From Streptomyces sp. NBC_01317 (GTDB taxonomy: Bacteria; Actinomycetota; Actinomycetes; Streptomycetales; Streptomycetaceae): a stretch of 64,000 nt of DNA. The translations under genes and the position numbers were made by a program. Shown here piece after piece: positions 50,122 through 59,053 of the stretch. The stretch covers positions 4,261,501 through 4,325,500 of the forward strand of contig NZ_CP108393.1 of the NCBI RefSeq assembly GCF_035961655.1, written 5' to 3'. Positions within the stretch are counted from its first letter, which is position 1, and the number at the start of each line of letters is the position of its first letter. A model generated the notes under the pieces. That model ran no database searches, had not been told where the DNA came from, and saw only the letters and a list, made by a program, of their open reading frames with translations.

Positions 50122-51965
50122 AGCGGCGGCTCCACCCGTGCGATCGCGCGCAGCGCCCCGGACGCGATCCGGGACAGGACCAGTCCCCCACGGGCCTCCG
50201 GGGTGACCGGCACCACGGCCTGGTTACGGACCACCGCGCGCAGCACCGCGTCCGCGACCTTCTCCGGCGGGTAGTCGCGCAGCCCGTACAGCCGCTTCGC
50301 CTTCTTCCTGCGCCGCGACTCCTCCTCGGCGGAGACACCCGTGAAACGCGCGGTCGAGGTGATCCCGGTGTTGACGAAGCCGGGGCAGATCGCGGAGACG
50401 CCGATCCCCTGCCCACCCCACTCCGCCCGCAGGCATTCGCTGAGCATCAGCACCGCTGCCTTGGACGTGCAGTACGCGGACAGCGCCTTCGAGGGCTGAT
50501 AGGCGGCGGCGGACGCGGTGTTGACGATATGGCCGCCCTCTCCGCGCTCCACCATCTGGCGGCCGAAGAGCCGGCAGCCGTGAAGGACGCCCCAGAGGTT
50601 GACGTCCAGGACCTGCTTCCAGTCCTCGGCCGAGGTGTCGAGGAACGGGCCGGACAGCCCTATCCCGGCGTTGTTCACCAGGACGTCGACGACCCCGTAC
50701 TCCGTGACGACTCTTTTGGCGAGCTTCTCCATCGCCTCACCGTCGCTCACGTCGGTCCGCTCCGCCCAGGCCTCCGGCGCACCGATCAGCCGGGCCAGCT
50801 CCGCCGTCCTGGCCGCCCCTTCGGCGTCCCGGTCGACCGCCACCACCCGTGCGCCCGCCTCGGCGAAGGCGAAGGCCGTGGCCCTGCCGATCCCGCCCGC
50901 CGCGCCTGTGACCAGCACGAGCCGCCCGCCGAAACGCCGCGCGTACACCCCGGCCGTCCTGGCCGCCGGGGCCGGCCGGACCGCCGAAACCGCAGGGGCC
51001 TCCCGGACCGCCCCGGCCGCCGTGGCCCCCTTCGGCTGCCCGCCGCCCTCGCGGTCCTCGTGCCGTACGACGAACTCACCGATCCACGAGGCCAGCTGAG
51101 CGGGACGCGTGCGCGGCACCCAGTGCTTGCCGGGCAGCGAGCGCCGTACGAGATCCGGTGCCCACCGATCCAGATCGTCGTAGAGCCGCTCCGACAGGAA
51201 GACGTCGTCGGTCGGCGTGATCAGCTGGACGGGTGCGTGCGCGTAGGGGTCCGTACGGGGCCTGCGCAGCCGCGCCCGCACGTTGTCCCGGTAGAGCCAG
51301 GCACCGTGCGCCGCGTCCTGGGGGAGCGAGGCCGTCGGGTACGGGGCCGCTCCCTCGGGGGCCTTCTCCATCCGCCGCAGGATCGCGGGCCACCGCCGGC
51401 CGAGAGGCCCGCGCCAGGCCAGCTCCGTCAGCGCGGGCGCATGCAGGGCGTACACGTACCAGGACTTGGCGCCCTGACCCAGGAGTTGAGCGGCCCCGCG
51501 GGGCGTCGGCCGCGACGCCCGCTGTGCGATCCAGTGCCCCAGGTGGTCCAGGGACGGTCCCGATACCGAGGTGAACGACGCGATACGGCCCTCGGTCCGT
51601 GCCACGGTCACGAACTCCCAGGACTGCACCGACCCCCAGTCGTGCCCGACCAGATGGACCGGCCGGCCGGGGCTCACCGCGTCGGCCACCGCCAGGAAGT
51701 CGTCCGTGAGCTTCTCCAGGGTGAAACCGCCGCGCAGCGGAACCGGCGCCGTCGACCCGCCGTGCCCCCGCACGTCGTACAGCACCACATGGAAGTCCTC
51801 CGCGAGCCGTACGGCGACCTCCGACCAGACCTCCTTGCTGTCCGGATAGCCGTGGACGAGCACGACCGTCGGCCGCGCCGCGTCGCCCGACTCGGCCACA
51901 CTCAGCTCGAGCCCGCCGGTGCTGACCCGCCGCTCACGCACTTCCCCGCGCCTGTCCGTACTCAT
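50118..51965 (-). CDS. Fusion of an alpha/beta hydrolase and a short-chain dehydrogenase
   Basis: A 615-residue protein. Residues about 20-310 are an alpha/beta hydrolase with nucleophile elbow VGHDWGS (Asp nucleophile as in epoxide hydrolases) and YDVRGHGGS oxyanion region. A Pro/Ala linker follows. Residues about 355-615 are a classical SDR with VTGAAGGIGRA (cofactor), NNAGIG, and the catalytic YCTSK (Tyr-x3-Lys). The same fusion occurs in mycobacteria and Streptomyces. The two steps could act on one metabolite in turn (inference). Overlaps both neighbours by four bases. Confidence 0.88.
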   Translation of the reverse strand: MSTDRRGEVRERRVSTGGLELSVAESGDAARPTVVLVHGYPDSKEVWSEVAVRLAEDFHVVLYDVRGHGGSTAPVPLRGGFTLEKLTDDFLAVADAVSPGRPVHLVGHDWGSVQSWEFVTVARTEGRIASFTSVSGPSLDHLGHWIAQRASRPTPRGAAQLLGQGAKSWYVYALHAPALTELAWRGPLGRRWPAILRRMEKAPEGAAPYPTASLPQDAAHGAWLYRDNVRARLRRPRTDPYAHAPVQLITPTDDVFLSERLYDDLDRWAPDLVRRSLPGKHWVPRTRPAQLASWIGEFVVRHEDREGGGQPKGATAAGAVREAPAVSAVRPAPAARTAGVYARRFGGRLVLVTGAAGGIGRATAFAFAEAGARVVAVDRDAEGAARTAELARLIGAPEAWAERTDVSDGEAMEKLAKRVVTEYGVVDVLVNNAGIGLSGPFLDTSAEDWKQVLDVNLWGVLHGCRLFGRQMVERGEGGHIVNTASAAAYQPSKALSAYCTSKAAVLMLSECLRAEWGGQGIGVSAICPGFVNTGITSTARFTGVSAEEESRRRKKAKRLYGLRDYPPEKVADAVLRAVVRNQAVVPVTPEARGGLVLSRIASGALRAIARVEPPL

Positions 51966-52816
51966 ACCGTCGTCTCCCAGCGCCGCACGTGCGGCAGATC
52001 GTCGTCCAGCCAGAACGCGCTCTGTTCCGGATCGGCCGAGTCGGTGACCACCAGGATCTCCTCGAACTTCGCCCCCGTACCGCGGAATCCGAGGTGGGGT
52101 TCGACCGCCCACATCCCCGGGGCCGGCGGATGGTCGGAGAAGCCGTACGGGCTCCACAGCGGCGACCAGCCCTCCCGGTGCCCGCGCACGGCGTCGCTCG
52201 CCAGCCCCTTGAGCGCCTGGGTGCCGAAGCCGAACACACGCGGGGACCAACGGCGTTCCTCGACCCGGTCCACCGTGTGGGCGATGACGCCGAACGGATA
52301 CGCCCGATGACGGTTGGCGTACCCCTGCTCGACCATCAGCCGGTCCACGTCCTGGTAGATCGCACGCAGCGTGCGCCGCTCGCGCACCTCGCGCAGGATC
52401 AGCTCACGGTGCGCCCGAAGATCATCGAGGAGCTTGTCGTGCAGGGCGTTCTCACCGATCCGCCCCGAGAAGCCGACGTCCGCCGAGAACCCGCCGTACA
52501 CCGGCGCCAGATCGAGGATGAACGGCATCCCCTCCTCCAGCCGGCGGCCGGTGGGGAAGAACTGGAGCGGTATCCGGAAGCCGGTGAACGCCGTGCGGTC
52601 CCCGAACCACGCGAAGGGCAGATGGAACCAGTCCCGCACACCACGGACCTCCAGCCACCGCCGCAGCATCCGCGCGGCCTCGCGCTCGGTCACCCCCGGC
52701 CGCAGCCGCGCCCCCACCTCCTCCGCGCACGCGTACGCCAGACGCTGCGTCCGCCGGAATCCGTCCAGCTCAGCGACCGATCCGCCGCTCAGGCGCCCCC
52801 GACCCCGCTTCCGCAC
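51962..52816 (-). CDS. M24 family metallopeptidase-like protein
   Basis: About 284 residues from GTG 52816 (GAGGA just upstream; three earlier in-frame GTGs up to 52852 are possible). The pita-bread fold is suggested by RPGVTEREAARMLRRWLEVR, FHLPFAWFGDRTAFTGFRIP, and metal-type segments FILDLAPVYGGFSADVGF and GMWAVEPHLGF. Some aminopeptidase metal ligands are hard to place, so activity is uncertain. First gene of the operon; ATGA overlap with the next. Confidence 0.75.
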   Translation of the reverse strand: MRKRGRGRLSGGSVAELDGFRRTQRLAYACAEEVGARLRPGVTEREAARMLRRWLEVRGVRDWFHLPFAWFGDRTAFTGFRIPLQFFPTGRRLEEGMPFILDLAPVYGGFSADVGFSGRIGENALHDKLLDDLRAHRELILREVRERRTLRAIYQDVDRLMVEQGYANRHRAYPFGVIAHTVDRVEERRWSPRVFGFGTQALKGLASDAVRGHREGWSPLWSPYGFSDHPPAPGMWAVEPHLGFRGTGAKFEEILVVTDSADPEQSAFWLDDDLPHVRRWETTV

Positions 52817-53099
52817 CTGTCCTCGCCCCCGCACGTGCTCCCGCACCCGCACCCCACCCCACGTCGCTGTGTGTGTTCGCCATGTGACACTGCCGAATGT
52901 GACAATCCCTGGCGGCTACGTCAAGGGCCGTGGGGTTACCTGTGGAAACCGGGCGGCGACCCAGGGGTGTGAAGGGGGCTGCGCGGCCGGCTCGACCCCG
53001 TACGCCCTTACGGGTTCCGTACATCTCCAGGGGGAGGCCGATCCAGCCGTCTGGTCTGACGACCCCTGTGGTCCGCGCCACTACCTTCGGAGTGTGACT

Positions 53100-54158
53100 G
53101 TGATCGCGACTGAAGGTCTGAGCAAAAGGTTCCCTCGGGTAACCGCGCTTGACCGGCTCTCCCTGGACATCGGACCCGGCGTGACCGGCCTGGTGGGCGC
53201 CAACGGAGCCGGCAAGTCCACCATGATCAAGATCCTGCTGGGTTTGTCCCCCGCCACGGAAGGCCGGGCCGCGGTGCTCGGGCTCGACGTCGCCACCAGT
53301 GGCGCCGCCATCCGGGAGCGCGTCGGGTACATGCCCGAGCACGACTGCCTGCCACCGGACGTCTCGGCCACAGAGTTCGTCGTCCACATGGCACGCATGT
53401 CCGGACTCCCTCCGACGGCGGCCCGCGAGCGCACGGCGGACACGCTGCGCCACGTCGGTCTCTACGAGGAGCGGTACCGCCCCATCGGCGGCTACTCGAC
53501 CGGCATGAAGCAGCGCGTCAAACTCGCGCAGGCCTTGGTCCACGACCCCCAACTCGTCCTCCTGGACGAGCCCACCAACGGCCTCGACCCGGTCGGCCGG
53601 GACGAGATGCTCGGCCTGATCCGCCGGGTCTACAGCGACTTCGGCATCTCCGTCCTGGTGACCTCGCACCTCCTGGGCGAGCTCGAACGCACCTGTGACC
53701 ACGTCGTCGTCATCGACGGCGGGAAGCTGCTGCGCTCCAGCTCCACCAGCGACTTCACCCAGATCACCACGACCCTCGCGGTCGAGGTCACCGACACGGA
53801 CACCCACCCCGACGGCACGCGGACCCTCCGCGAGCACCTCACCACGGCGGGGCTGACGCTCCACGCGGGCATGGAGGAGGGGCTGCCCGGGGCCGGGCAC
53901 ATCCTGCTGATCGAGGCCGCGGGGGAGGAGACGTACGACATCGTCCGTGACACCGTCGCCGAACTCGGGCTCGGCCTCGTACGGATGGAACAGCGCCGCC
54001 ACCACATCGCCGAGGTCTTCCGCCCTCAAGCGGCCGAAACGGCGGACCCCGCCGGGACCGAACCGGTCACACACGCGGGAGCCGTCGTACCCGCGACGGC
54101 AGCCGCCGCCGACGAGCAGTACGCACTCCAGAAGGGAGGAGACGGAGATGAGCGCTGA
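53100..54158 (+). CDS. ABC transporter ATP-binding protein
   Basis: A 352-residue ATPase: Walker A VGANGAGKST, signature YSTGMKQRVKLAQAL, Walker B LVLLDEPTNGLDPVGRDEM, and VTSHLLGELERTCDHVVVID. A C-terminal extension (about 225-352) is typical of natA/gldA type exporters. GTG 53100 has GGAG seven bases upstream. First gene of a four-gene operon; overlaps the permease gene by 11 bases. Substrate unknown. Confidence 0.9.
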   Translation: MIATEGLSKRFPRVTALDRLSLDIGPGVTGLVGANGAGKSTMIKILLGLSPATEGRAAVLGLDVATSGAAIRERVGYMPEHDCLPPDVSATEFVVHMARMSGLPPTAARERTADTLRHVGLYEERYRPIGGYSTGMKQRVKLAQALVHDPQLVLLDEPTNGLDPVGRDEMLGLIRRVYSDFGISVLVTSHLLGELERTCDHVVVIDGGKLLRSSSTSDFTQITTTLAVEVTDTDTHPDGTRTLREHLTTAGLTLHAGMEEGLPGAGHILLIEAAGEETYDIVRDTVAELGLGLVRMEQRRHHIAEVFRPQAAETADPAGTEPVTHAGAVVPATAAAADEQYALQKGGDGDER

Positions 54159-55065
54159 GACCGAGGCCCCCGCCGGCACCCCCCTGGGGGCCGACACCAC
54201 CCGTATCCACAACATCGGCTACCGCAACTACGACGGCGCCCGGCTGGGCCGCGCGTACGCCCGCCGCTCCCTCTACTCGCAGTCCCTGCGGGGCTCGTAC
54301 GGCCTCGGCCGCTCCGCCAAGTCCAAGGTCCTGCCCATGATCCTCTTCGCGGTGATGTGCCTGCCCGCGGGGATCATCGTGGCGGTCGCCATCGCGACCA
54401 ACCTGAAGAGCCTGCCGCTCGACTACACGCGCTACGCGATCTTCACCCAGGCCGTCATCGGTCTCTACCTCGCGTCGCAGGCCCCCCAGTCCGTCTCCCG
54501 CGACCTGCGGTTCAAGACGGTGCCCCTCTACTTCTCACGCCCCATCGAGCGCGTCGACTACGTCCTCGCCAAGTACGGCGCGATGGCCTCGGCGCTCTTC
54601 GTCCTGACCGCGTCGCCGCTCGTCATCCTCTACGCGGGTTCCCTGCTCGCGAAGATGGACTTCGCCGACCAGACCAAGGGATTCGGACAGGGGCTGGTAT
54701 CGGTGGCGCTGCTCTCCCTCCTCTTCGGCGGACTCGGCCTGGTGATGGCCGCGTTCACCCCGCGCCGCGGGTTCGGCGTCGCCGCCGTGATCGCGACCCT
54801 GACCATCACGTACGGAGCCGTCAGCACGGTCCAGGGCATCGCCGTCGGGACGGGCTCGGACGGCGCGGCCAAGTGGCTCGGCCTCTTCTCGCCGGTCACG
54901 CTCATCGACGGCGTACAGACCGCGTTCCTGGGCGCTTCCTCCAGCTTCCCCGGCGGCGTGGGCCCCTCGGCCGGCCTCGGCGTGCTCTACCTGCTGGTCG
55001 TCCTCGCGCTCATCGCCGGCTCGTACGCCGTCCTCATGCGCCGTTACCGGAAGGTCGGGCTGTGA
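54148..55065 (+). CDS. ABC transporter permease
   Basis: A 305-residue membrane protein with six hydrophobic segments. Examples are PMILFAVMCLPAGIIVAVAI, AIFTQAVIGLYLASQAPQSV and LYLLVVLALIAGSYAVLMRR. It is of the ABC-2 exporter permease type (RDLRFKTVPLYFSRPIERVD loop). The tail of the first ATPase gene overlaps it. Confidence 0.88.
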   Translation: MSAETEAPAGTPLGADTTRIHNIGYRNYDGARLGRAYARRSLYSQSLRGSYGLGRSAKSKVLPMILFAVMCLPAGIIVAVAIATNLKSLPLDYTRYAIFTQAVIGLYLASQAPQSVSRDLRFKTVPLYFSRPIERVDYVLAKYGAMASALFVLTASPLVILYAGSLLAKMDFADQTKGFGQGLVSVALLSLLFGGLGLVMAAFTPRRGFGVAAVIATLTITYGAVSTVQGIAVGTGSDGAAKWLGLFSPVTLIDGVQTAFLGASSSFPGGVGPSAGLGVLYLLVVLALIAGSYAVLMRRYRKVGL

Positions 55066-55973
55066 CCACCATCAACATCGAGCACGCCTCCCGCTGGTTC
55101 GGGAACGTGGTCGCCGTCAACGACGTGACCATGACCGTCGGCCCCGGCGTGACCGGACTGCTCGGCCCCAACGGTGCCGGGAAGTCCACCCTCATCAACA
55201 TGATGGGTGGTTTCCTCGCCCCCTCCACGGGAACCGTCACGCTCGACGGCGCGCCGATCTGGCGCAACGAGTCCGTGTACCGCCAGATCGGGATCGTGCC
55301 CGAGCGCGAGGCGATGTACGACTTCCTCACCGGCCTCGAATTTGTCGTCGCCAACGCCGAACTGCACGGACTGGGTGCGAAAGCGGCCCACACGGCGCTC
55401 GCCACGGTCGAGATGGAGTACGCGCAGGACCGCAAGATCGCGACGTACAGCAAGGGCATGCGCCAGCGCGTGAAAATGGCGTCCGCGCTGGTCCACGACC
55501 CGTCGGTGCTGCTGCTCGACGAGCCGTTCAACGGCATGGACCCGCGCCAGCGCATGCAGTTGATGGAACTGCTGCGGCGAATGGGCGCCACGGGCCGCAC
55601 CGTCCTCTTCTCGTCCCATATCCTCGAAGAGGTCGAGCAACTGGCCTCGCACATCGAGGTGATCGTGGCGGGACGGCACGCCGCGAGCGGTGACTTCCGC
55701 AAGATCCGCCGCCTGATGACCGACCGGCCGCACCGCTATCTCGTACGGTCCAGCGACGACCGCGCGCTCGCCGCCGCGCTGATCGCCGATCCGTCGACGG
55801 CCGGCATCGAGGTGGACCTCGCCGAGGGCGCGCTGCGCATCCAGGCGGTCGACTTCAGCCGCTTCACCGCACTGCTGCCGCGGGTCGCCCGTGAGCACTC
55901 CATCCGGCTGCTCACGGTCTCGCCCTCGGACGAATCCCTCGAGTCGGTCTTCTCCTACCTCGTAACGGCCTGA
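55062..55973 (+). CDS. ABC transporter ATP-binding protein (second)
   Basis: A 303-residue ATPase: LLGPNGAGKSTLINMMGGFL, signature YSKGMRQRVKMASAL, VLLLDEPFNGMDPRQRMQLM, FSSHILEEVEQLASHIEVIV. A C-terminal domain (about 220-303) follows. GTG start overlaps the preceding stop by four bases (GTGA). It pairs with the permease at 55999. Confidence 0.9.
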   Translation: MTTINIEHASRWFGNVVAVNDVTMTVGPGVTGLLGPNGAGKSTLINMMGGFLAPSTGTVTLDGAPIWRNESVYRQIGIVPEREAMYDFLTGLEFVVANAELHGLGAKAAHTALATVEMEYAQDRKIATYSKGMRQRVKMASALVHDPSVLLLDEPFNGMDPRQRMQLMELLRRMGATGRTVLFSSHILEEVEQLASHIEVIVAGRHAASGDFRKIRRLMTDRPHRYLVRSSDDRALAAALIADPSTAGIEVDLAEGALRIQAVDFSRFTALLPRVAREHSIRLLTVSPSDESLESVFSYLVTA

Positions 55974-55998
55974 GCGCCCAGAAAGGAGCTGTGACGTC

Positions 55999-56718
55999 AT
56001 GTACGACCCCACAGTCGCCCGGCTCACCTACCGGGCCCTGCTCGGCCGGCGCCGGGCCGCGATCCTCTTCGTACTGCCCGCCCTGCTGATCGTCATCGCG
56101 ATCGCCGTCCGCGCGTTCAGCGGTGCGGACGACCAGGTCGCGTCGGACGTGCTGGGCGGCTTCGCCATCGCCACGATGGTGCCGCTGATCGGCGTGATCG
56201 CGGGTACGGGAGCGATCGGCCCGGAGATCGACGACGGCTCGATCGTCTACCTGCTCGCCAAGCCGCTCAAGCGGCCCACGATCATCTTCACCAAGCTGAT
56301 CGTGGCGATCGCCGTGACCATGGCCTTCTCCGCCGTCCCCACGTTCATCGCGGGCTACATCCTGAACGGCAACGGCCAGCAGATCGCCATCGCCTACACC
56401 GTCGCCGCGCTCGTCGCGTCGATCGCGTACAGCGCTCTGTTCCTGCTGCTCGGTACGGTCAGCCGGCACGCGGTGGTCATCGGCCTGGTCTACGCGCTGG
56501 TCTGGGAGACCCTCTTCGGCAGCCTGGTGGCGGGCGCCCGCACCCTGAGCGTCCAGCAGTGGGCGCTGGCACTGGCGCAGAAGATCGGCGGCGACGGCAT
56601 CATCACCTCGGACGTGAAACTGCCGACGGCGGTGGCGCTCCTGGCGATCGTCACCGTGGCCGCGACCTGGTACGCGGGCCAGAAGCTCCGCACGCTGACG
56701 CTGGCGGGCGACGAATAG
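55999..56718 (+). CDS. ABC transporter permease (second)
   Basis: A 239-residue ABC-2 type permease with about six helices (ILFVLPALLIVIAIAVRAFS, GGFAIATMVPLIGVIAGTGA, AFSAVPTFIAGYIL, VALLAIVTVAATWYAGQKL). Contains the typical GPEIDDGSIVYLLAKPLKRP loop. Last gene of the operon; terminator follows 42 bases on. Two ATPase-permease pairs suggest one mixed exporter or two related ones. Confidence 0.88.
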   Translation: MYDPTVARLTYRALLGRRRAAILFVLPALLIVIAIAVRAFSGADDQVASDVLGGFAIATMVPLIGVIAGTGAIGPEIDDGSIVYLLAKPLKRPTIIFTKLIVAIAVTMAFSAVPTFIAGYILNGNGQQIAIAYTVAALVASIAYSALFLLLGTVSRHAVVIGLVYALVWETLFGSLVAGARTLSVQQWALALAQKIGGDGIITSDVKLPTAVALLAIVTVAATWYAGQKLRTLTLAGDE

Positions 56719-56760
56719 CCGACGCAGACGACCTCGAAGCAGGCGAACCGCCGCGTGTGA

Positions 56761-56791
56761 CGCAACCCCTGCCCGATGGGCGGGGGTTGCG
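56761..56791 (+). terminator. Terminator of the ABC operon
   Basis: CGCAACCCCTGCCC stem with GGGCGGGGGTTGCG around GAT (one bulge/mismatch), 42 bases after the last permease stop. Confidence 0.8.
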
Positions 56792-56999
56792 GCGTAACTG
56801 TACGCTTATCGGTTCGTTGTCCAGGTTGCGTGGAGGCAATTGGAGTTCGTGACGTCGAGCGTTCGTGAATTTGAGGATTGCCGGTGAAGGGTGAGAAGCC
56901 GCACCGGTCGTTGAGTGAGTAGCACCGTGAGCCGACCTCCGCCCCTGAGCCCGGGGACAGGGCCGACCATCATCGGTTTCACGAACGGAAGGCATCTCC

Positions 57000-57695
57000 A
57001 TGCCATCGGAAGTCGCCTTGCTCGAATCGCGCACCATGCGCGCCGAGCACCTGGGGCGGGTCGACGCGCTCGACAAGGTCAAGGCTCTTGTCATGCTCCC
57101 GGACGGAATTCACATCCGCACAGAGGACGCGTCCCGGTACTTCGAAGTATCCACAGACGTCATCAGGCAGTTGACCGCACGGCACCGAGCGGAGCTGACC
57201 GAGAACGGGATGCGCGTGCTGCGAGGCTCTGACCTGCGAAGCTTTCATAGTGACATGTTGTCACTATGGGGCGACGGTGGGGGCGAAAGTTATCCACAGG
57301 CAGTCACCCAGCTGACCCTCTACACCCGCCGTTCCGTCCTCAACGTCGCGATGCTACTTCGCGACAGCGACATCGCCCGGTGCGTCCGTACGTACCTCCT
57401 CGACGCCGAGGAGGGCTGGCGCGAGGGGTACGCCTCCCTGGACCGGCGCCTGACCAACGTCGAGGCCTGCCTCGGTGGAGTCGGCGTCGCCCTCCAGGAA
57501 CTGGGTCCCGTCCTGAACCGGATGTCCATCCGGCTCGACAACCTGGACCGGCGACTGGACGCCACCAACAAGGTGGTGGCGGCGATCAGCCACCGGCTGT
57601 GCGCGTTGTCCGACGACATCAAGCGCATCGACGGCCGGGTGGACGACGTCGTGCACGAGCTGAGGGATCTGCGCCGCGGCCGTAGGCGTCGCTGA
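57000..57695 (+). CDS. Paralogue of the Mrr-fusion N-terminal module, with coiled-coil tail
   Basis: A 231-residue protein that shares its first 135 residues with the Mrr fusion at 9670-10725. Compare VALLESRTMRAEHLGRVDAL and IHIRTEDASRYFEVSTDVIR with the other protein, then LYTRRSVLNVAMLLRDSDIA and CVRTYLLDAEEG. Instead of a nuclease it ends in a long amphipathic helix (about 135-225, RMSIRLDNLDRRLDATNKVV, HRLCALSDDIKRIDGRVDDV) that looks coiled-coil. GGAAGG lies before ATG 57000. A perfect palindrome (57247-57267) and a DnaA box lie in the gene. DNA binding is inferred. Confidence 0.75.
   Translation: MPSEVALLESRTMRAEHLGRVDALDKVKALVMLPDGIHIRTEDASRYFEVSTDVIRQLTARHRAELTENGMRVLRGSDLRSFHSDMLSLWGDGGGESYPQAVTQLTLYTRRSVLNVAMLLRDSDIARCVRTYLLDAEEGWREGYASLDRRLTNVEACLGGVGVALQELGPVLNRMSIRLDNLDRRLDATNKVVAAISHRLCALSDDIKRIDGRVDDVVHELRDLRRGRRRR
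57247..57267. promoter_or_regulatory. Perfect 21-bp palindrome inside the gene at 57000
   Basis: ATAGTGACA-TGT-TGTCACTAT, nine-base perfect arms around a three-base centre, looking like an operator for a dimeric HTH protein. Read as codons it is HSDMLSL. Nothing else similar was seen in the window. Confidence 0.6.
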
Positions 57696-57715
57696 TCATC
57701 GCTGATCCGGTAGGA

Positions 57716-57771
57716 GGCCCGTGCCTGTCCACCCGGGCGGACATCCGTCCGTCGGGCGGCAGGCACGGGCC
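57716..57771 (+). terminator. Terminator after the gene at 57000
   Basis: Outer 12-bp stem GGCCCGTGCCTG / CAGGCACGGGCC (57716-57727, 57760-57771) with an inner GC-rich stem. Confidence 0.7.
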
Positions 57772-58045
57772 GTACCGTACGTACCGCTCACCGCTCACCG
57801 CGTGCTTCGTACCGCCCGTAATTCGGTGGCGCCGAATCGGACCACCGGGCACAGTAGTTGGTGTTGGAGCACCACCACAGGACCGGGAGAGGAGCGCGGC
57901 GATGACGGGGAGTTGCAGTCCGTCGAGTTCCCACCAGGGCAGCGTCGCGCAGGCTCCGGAGTAGCCATCATCTGCTCCGTGCGGCCGCCGACGCGCTGCC
58001 CGGGGCGGCCGCTTCGAGCGCGCGTACGCGCGGGCCGCCCTTCCC
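57772..58045. other. Intergenic region before the tRNA gene
   Basis: Together with the terminator this makes a 350-bp gap (57696-58045). No supported ORF; short reverse-strand frames have no ribosome sites. The tRNA promoter should lie within it, but I could not place hexamers. Confidence 0.4.
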
Positions 58046-58134
<89 letters not shown>

Positions 58135-58189
58135 CACACGGGCCCGGAAAGTGCCACGTACCCACAAGGCACCACGGATCTCCGAACTC

Positions 58190-59053
58190 TCAGCCCTGGA
58201 GCAGCAGCTTCTCCAGCACCACCGCGATGCCGTCGTCCTCGTTCGACGCCGTGACCTCGTCGGCCACGGCCTTCAACTCCCGGTGCGCGTTGGCCATCGC
58301 CACGCCGTGCCGCGCCCAGCCGAACATCGGGATGTCGTTCGGCATGTCGCCGAACGCGATCGTGTCCGCCGCCTTCACGCCCAGCCGGCGCGCCGCCAGC
58401 GACAGCCCCGTGGCCTTGCTCAGCCCCAGCGGCAGGATCTCCACCACGCCGGCGCCCGCCATCACCACCGCGACCATGTCGCCGACCGCCGCCCGCGCGA
58501 TCCGCGTCAACTCGTCGTCGTCCAGCTCAGGATGCTGGATGTACACCTTGTTCAGCGGCGCCGAGAACATCTTCACCGGATCGTCCTCGGCCACCGAGGC
58601 GAGCGGCCCCTCGTGCACCCGGTAGCCGGGGCCGAACAGCACCTCGCCGTCCAGGCCGTCCTGGCTCACGGCAAGCGCCAGCGGACCGACCTCCGCCTCG
58701 ATCTTGGCCAGCGCCGCCCCGGCCAGCTGCCGGTCCAGCGTCACCGACGTCAACAGCCTGTGCTCGCCCGCGTGATAGACCTGCGCCCCTTGACCGCACA
58801 CCGCCAGACCGTCGTACCCGAGGTCGTCCAGGATGCGCCGGGTCCACGGCACGGCGCGCCCCGTCACGATGATGTGAGCGGCGCCCGCCGCGGTCGCCGC
58901 GGCGAGCGCTTCACGGGTGCGCGGGGAGACCGTGGAATCCTCACGCAGCAGCGTGCCGTCGAGGTCGGTCGCCACAAGTTTGTACGGGAACGGCGCCCCC
59001 CTACCGGCGGAGTCGCCGGCCGGGGAGGCCGAAGAGGCGGCGGCGGCGCTCAC
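58190..59053 (-). CDS. Cof-type HAD hydrolase downstream of serS
   Basis: A 287-residue HAD-IIB phosphatase: [20 protein letters not shown] (motif I), [28 protein letters not shown] (Lys) and [13 protein letters not shown] (motif IV). Ala/Ser-rich N-terminus. Its start overlaps the serS stop by four bases, so it is translated with serS. Similar to the enzyme at 39447-40292. Link to serine metabolism is not shown. Confidence 0.88.
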   Translation of the reverse strand: MSAAAASSASPAGDSAGRGAPFPYKLVATDLDGTLLREDSTVSPRTREALAAATAAGAAHIIVTGRAVPWTRRILDDLGYDGLAVCGQGAQVYHAGEHRLLTSVTLDRQLAGAALAKIEAEVGPLALAVSQDGLDGEVLFGPGYRVHEGPLASVAEDDPVKMFSAPLNKVYIQHPELDDDELTRIARAAVGDMVAVVMAGAGVVEILPLGLSKATGLSLAARRLGVKAADTIAFGDMPNDIPMFGWARHGVAMANAHRELKAVADEVTASNEDDGIAVVLEKLLLQG

